In this document: piece by piece, positions 63,950-64,000 of the stretch
Layout: the number at the start of each line of letters is the position of its first letter
How positions within the stretch are numbered: the first letter of the stretch is position 1
NCBI GenBank assembly: GCA_026874595.1
Contig: CM049315.1
Location: forward strand, 63,795,389 to 63,859,388
Direction of reading: 5' to 3'
Source: Sipunculus nudus
Taxonomy: Eukaryota > Annelida > Sipuncula > Golfingiida > Sipunculidae
Length of the DNA stretch: 64,000 nucleotides
The notes under the pieces: model-generated
The model's database searches: none
The model's input: the letters and a program-made list of their open reading frames with translations, nothing else
What the model was told of the DNA's origin: nothing
Translations under genes and position numbers: made by a program

Positions 63950-64000
63950 CATTAGGCCGTTTAGAATCAGATACAAACGTCTTTTACGACGAAATCAGCT
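63950..64000 (+). repeat. 2,960-bp HOR, start of unit 4 (cut by window end)
   Basis: 51 bases matching 60991 and 58031. The HOR array therefore continues past the right edge. Confidence 0.85.

Larger units (their letters stand above)
1..64000 (+). repeat. Satellite DNA array, ~128-129 bp monomer, head-to-tail, whole window
   Basis: The same motif set recurs every 127-135 bp from the first to the last base: GATTTAAACTGC, the GAAGCTTC palindrome, TTAGGCCATT or TCAGGCCATT, GAAATCAGCTCGG and a T run. All copies read in the same direction on the + strand; I saw no reverse-complement GCAGTTTAAATC. This gives about 500 monomers. Length differences come mainly from the T run after CTCGG. Monomers fall into about a dozen subtypes with fixed diagnostic substitutions, ordered into higher-order repeats. 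No gene, RNA gene, mobile element or unique spacer interrupts the array. Established knowledge: multi-kilobase HOR satellite arrays are a hallmark of eukaryotic centromeric or heterochromatic DNA. The species, chromosome position and function are not determinable from the sequence alone. Confidence 0.98.

Noticed and set aside
1-64000. More than a hundred open reading frames of 60-172 codons on both strands, taken as genes
   Set aside because: They repeat with the monomer, overlap in different frames, start at TTG, GTG or ATG codons fixed in the repeat, and are broken by T-run length changes and by the TAA/TAG in CATTAAGAACC or CATTTAGAACC. None is longer than about four monomers and none shows a known domain. 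They are shadows of the satellite.
1-64000. CRISPR array
   Set aside because: Repeats are contiguous 128-bp units with no unique spacers and no short 24-37-bp direct repeat, and no cas genes are present.
1-64000. CENP-B box
   Set aside because: I scanned the subtypes for the core TTCGNNNNANNCGGG and its complement. Segments such as TTCGCGTAATAC and ACCCGTTACAATCG fail at required positions. A motif search over all monomers would settle it.
1-64000. Transposon terminal repeats or target-site duplications
   Set aside because: All duplication boundaries are monomer-to-monomer switches. None shows inverted termini, poly-A tails or target duplications flanking foreign DNA.
1-64000. tRNA, rRNA or other structured RNA genes
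   Set aside because: No cloverleaf, A/B box pair or conserved rRNA segment was seen; every stretch is accounted for by a satellite monomer.
1-64000. Telomeric or subtelomeric short repeats
   Set aside because: No runs of TTAGGG, TTAGG or similar short units were found; TTAGGCC is only one box of the monomer.
1-64000. Gene for a repetitive protein with 43-residue repeats
   Set aside because: A real repeat-protein gene would keep one long frame. Here the 127-135-bp spacing shifts frame every few hundred bases and stop codons belong to the most common subtypes.

Overview
This window is one uninterrupted tandem satellite DNA array. From base 1 to base 64000 it consists of about 500 head-to-tail copies of a roughly 128-129 bp monomer, all in the same orientation. 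I see no unique sequence, gene, RNA gene, transposon, inverted segment or flank. A monomer runs: GCGTAATACAAGATCGTG, a TTGTGCAAA box, GATTTAAACTGC, an AAGAAGC(G/A) segment, the (A)GAAGCTTCAT palindrome, TAGGCCATT(T/A)AGAACC, an AAACGTCGTTTTTGC segment, GAAATCAGCTCGG and a T run of 5 to 14. The consensus is about 39-40% GC and carries about 8 CpG dinucleotides. This organisation is typical of centromeric, pericentromeric or other heterochromatic satellite DNA of a eukaryote. The lack of CpG depletion argues for a genome with little germline CpG methylation (perhaps an invertebrate), but I do not recognise the family and cannot name the species.

Monomers fall into diagnostic subtypes, used as tags below: a (TGTGCAAAATAGAAG), b (AAAATTACAGATTTC), c (GCAGAAACGGCT), d (TTTTAAAAGCTTCATC, tail CAGTTCGG), d' (GTGTTTGTCCAAAG), e (TAGATCATGATCCG), f (AAATGGCCGTT), g (GTCTTGTGCAATGATC), h (AAATATTGCAGAT), i (CTGCCAAGGAAGCC), j (ATATAGGATCC), k (TGTTGGGCAAATATC), l (AAAATTGCAGATTT). 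They are ordered into higher-order repeats (HORs). Two modules recur everywhere: an exact 384-bp trimer a-b-c, and a six-monomer cassette d'-e-f-g-h-i (about 775 bp).

Layout. Bases 1-3283: mosaic start, with a 1,458-bp block that recurs at 6027, 15039 and 19420, and a partial 1,669-bp tandem duplication. Bases 3284-25168: two copies of a roughly 9-kb super-HOR, each starting with a k-monomer marker (3284, 12292); a third copy starts at 25169. The second copy contains an internal 4,382-bp tandem duplication (13685-22448). Bases 26046-33455: tandem duplications of 2,317 bp and 1,812 bp. Bases 33456-43910: mosaic HORs with a duplication at a 2,195-bp offset and a scrambled segment at 41.6-42.6 kb. 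Bases 43911-49364: two 2,727-bp copies joined at an out-of-register breakpoint. Bases 49714-55072: about 2.8 copies of a 1,932-bp HOR. Bases 55073-64000: three complete 2,960-bp HOR copies and the start of a fourth, nearly identical, running off the window end.

Nothing here works as a gene set. The open reading frames (up to 172 codons) are by-products of a monomer length near 3 x 43 bp. The biology of interest is how the array evolved: nested amplifications, young homogenised HORs at the right, a few illegitimate breakpoints, and conserved monomer boxes that may bind chromatin proteins.
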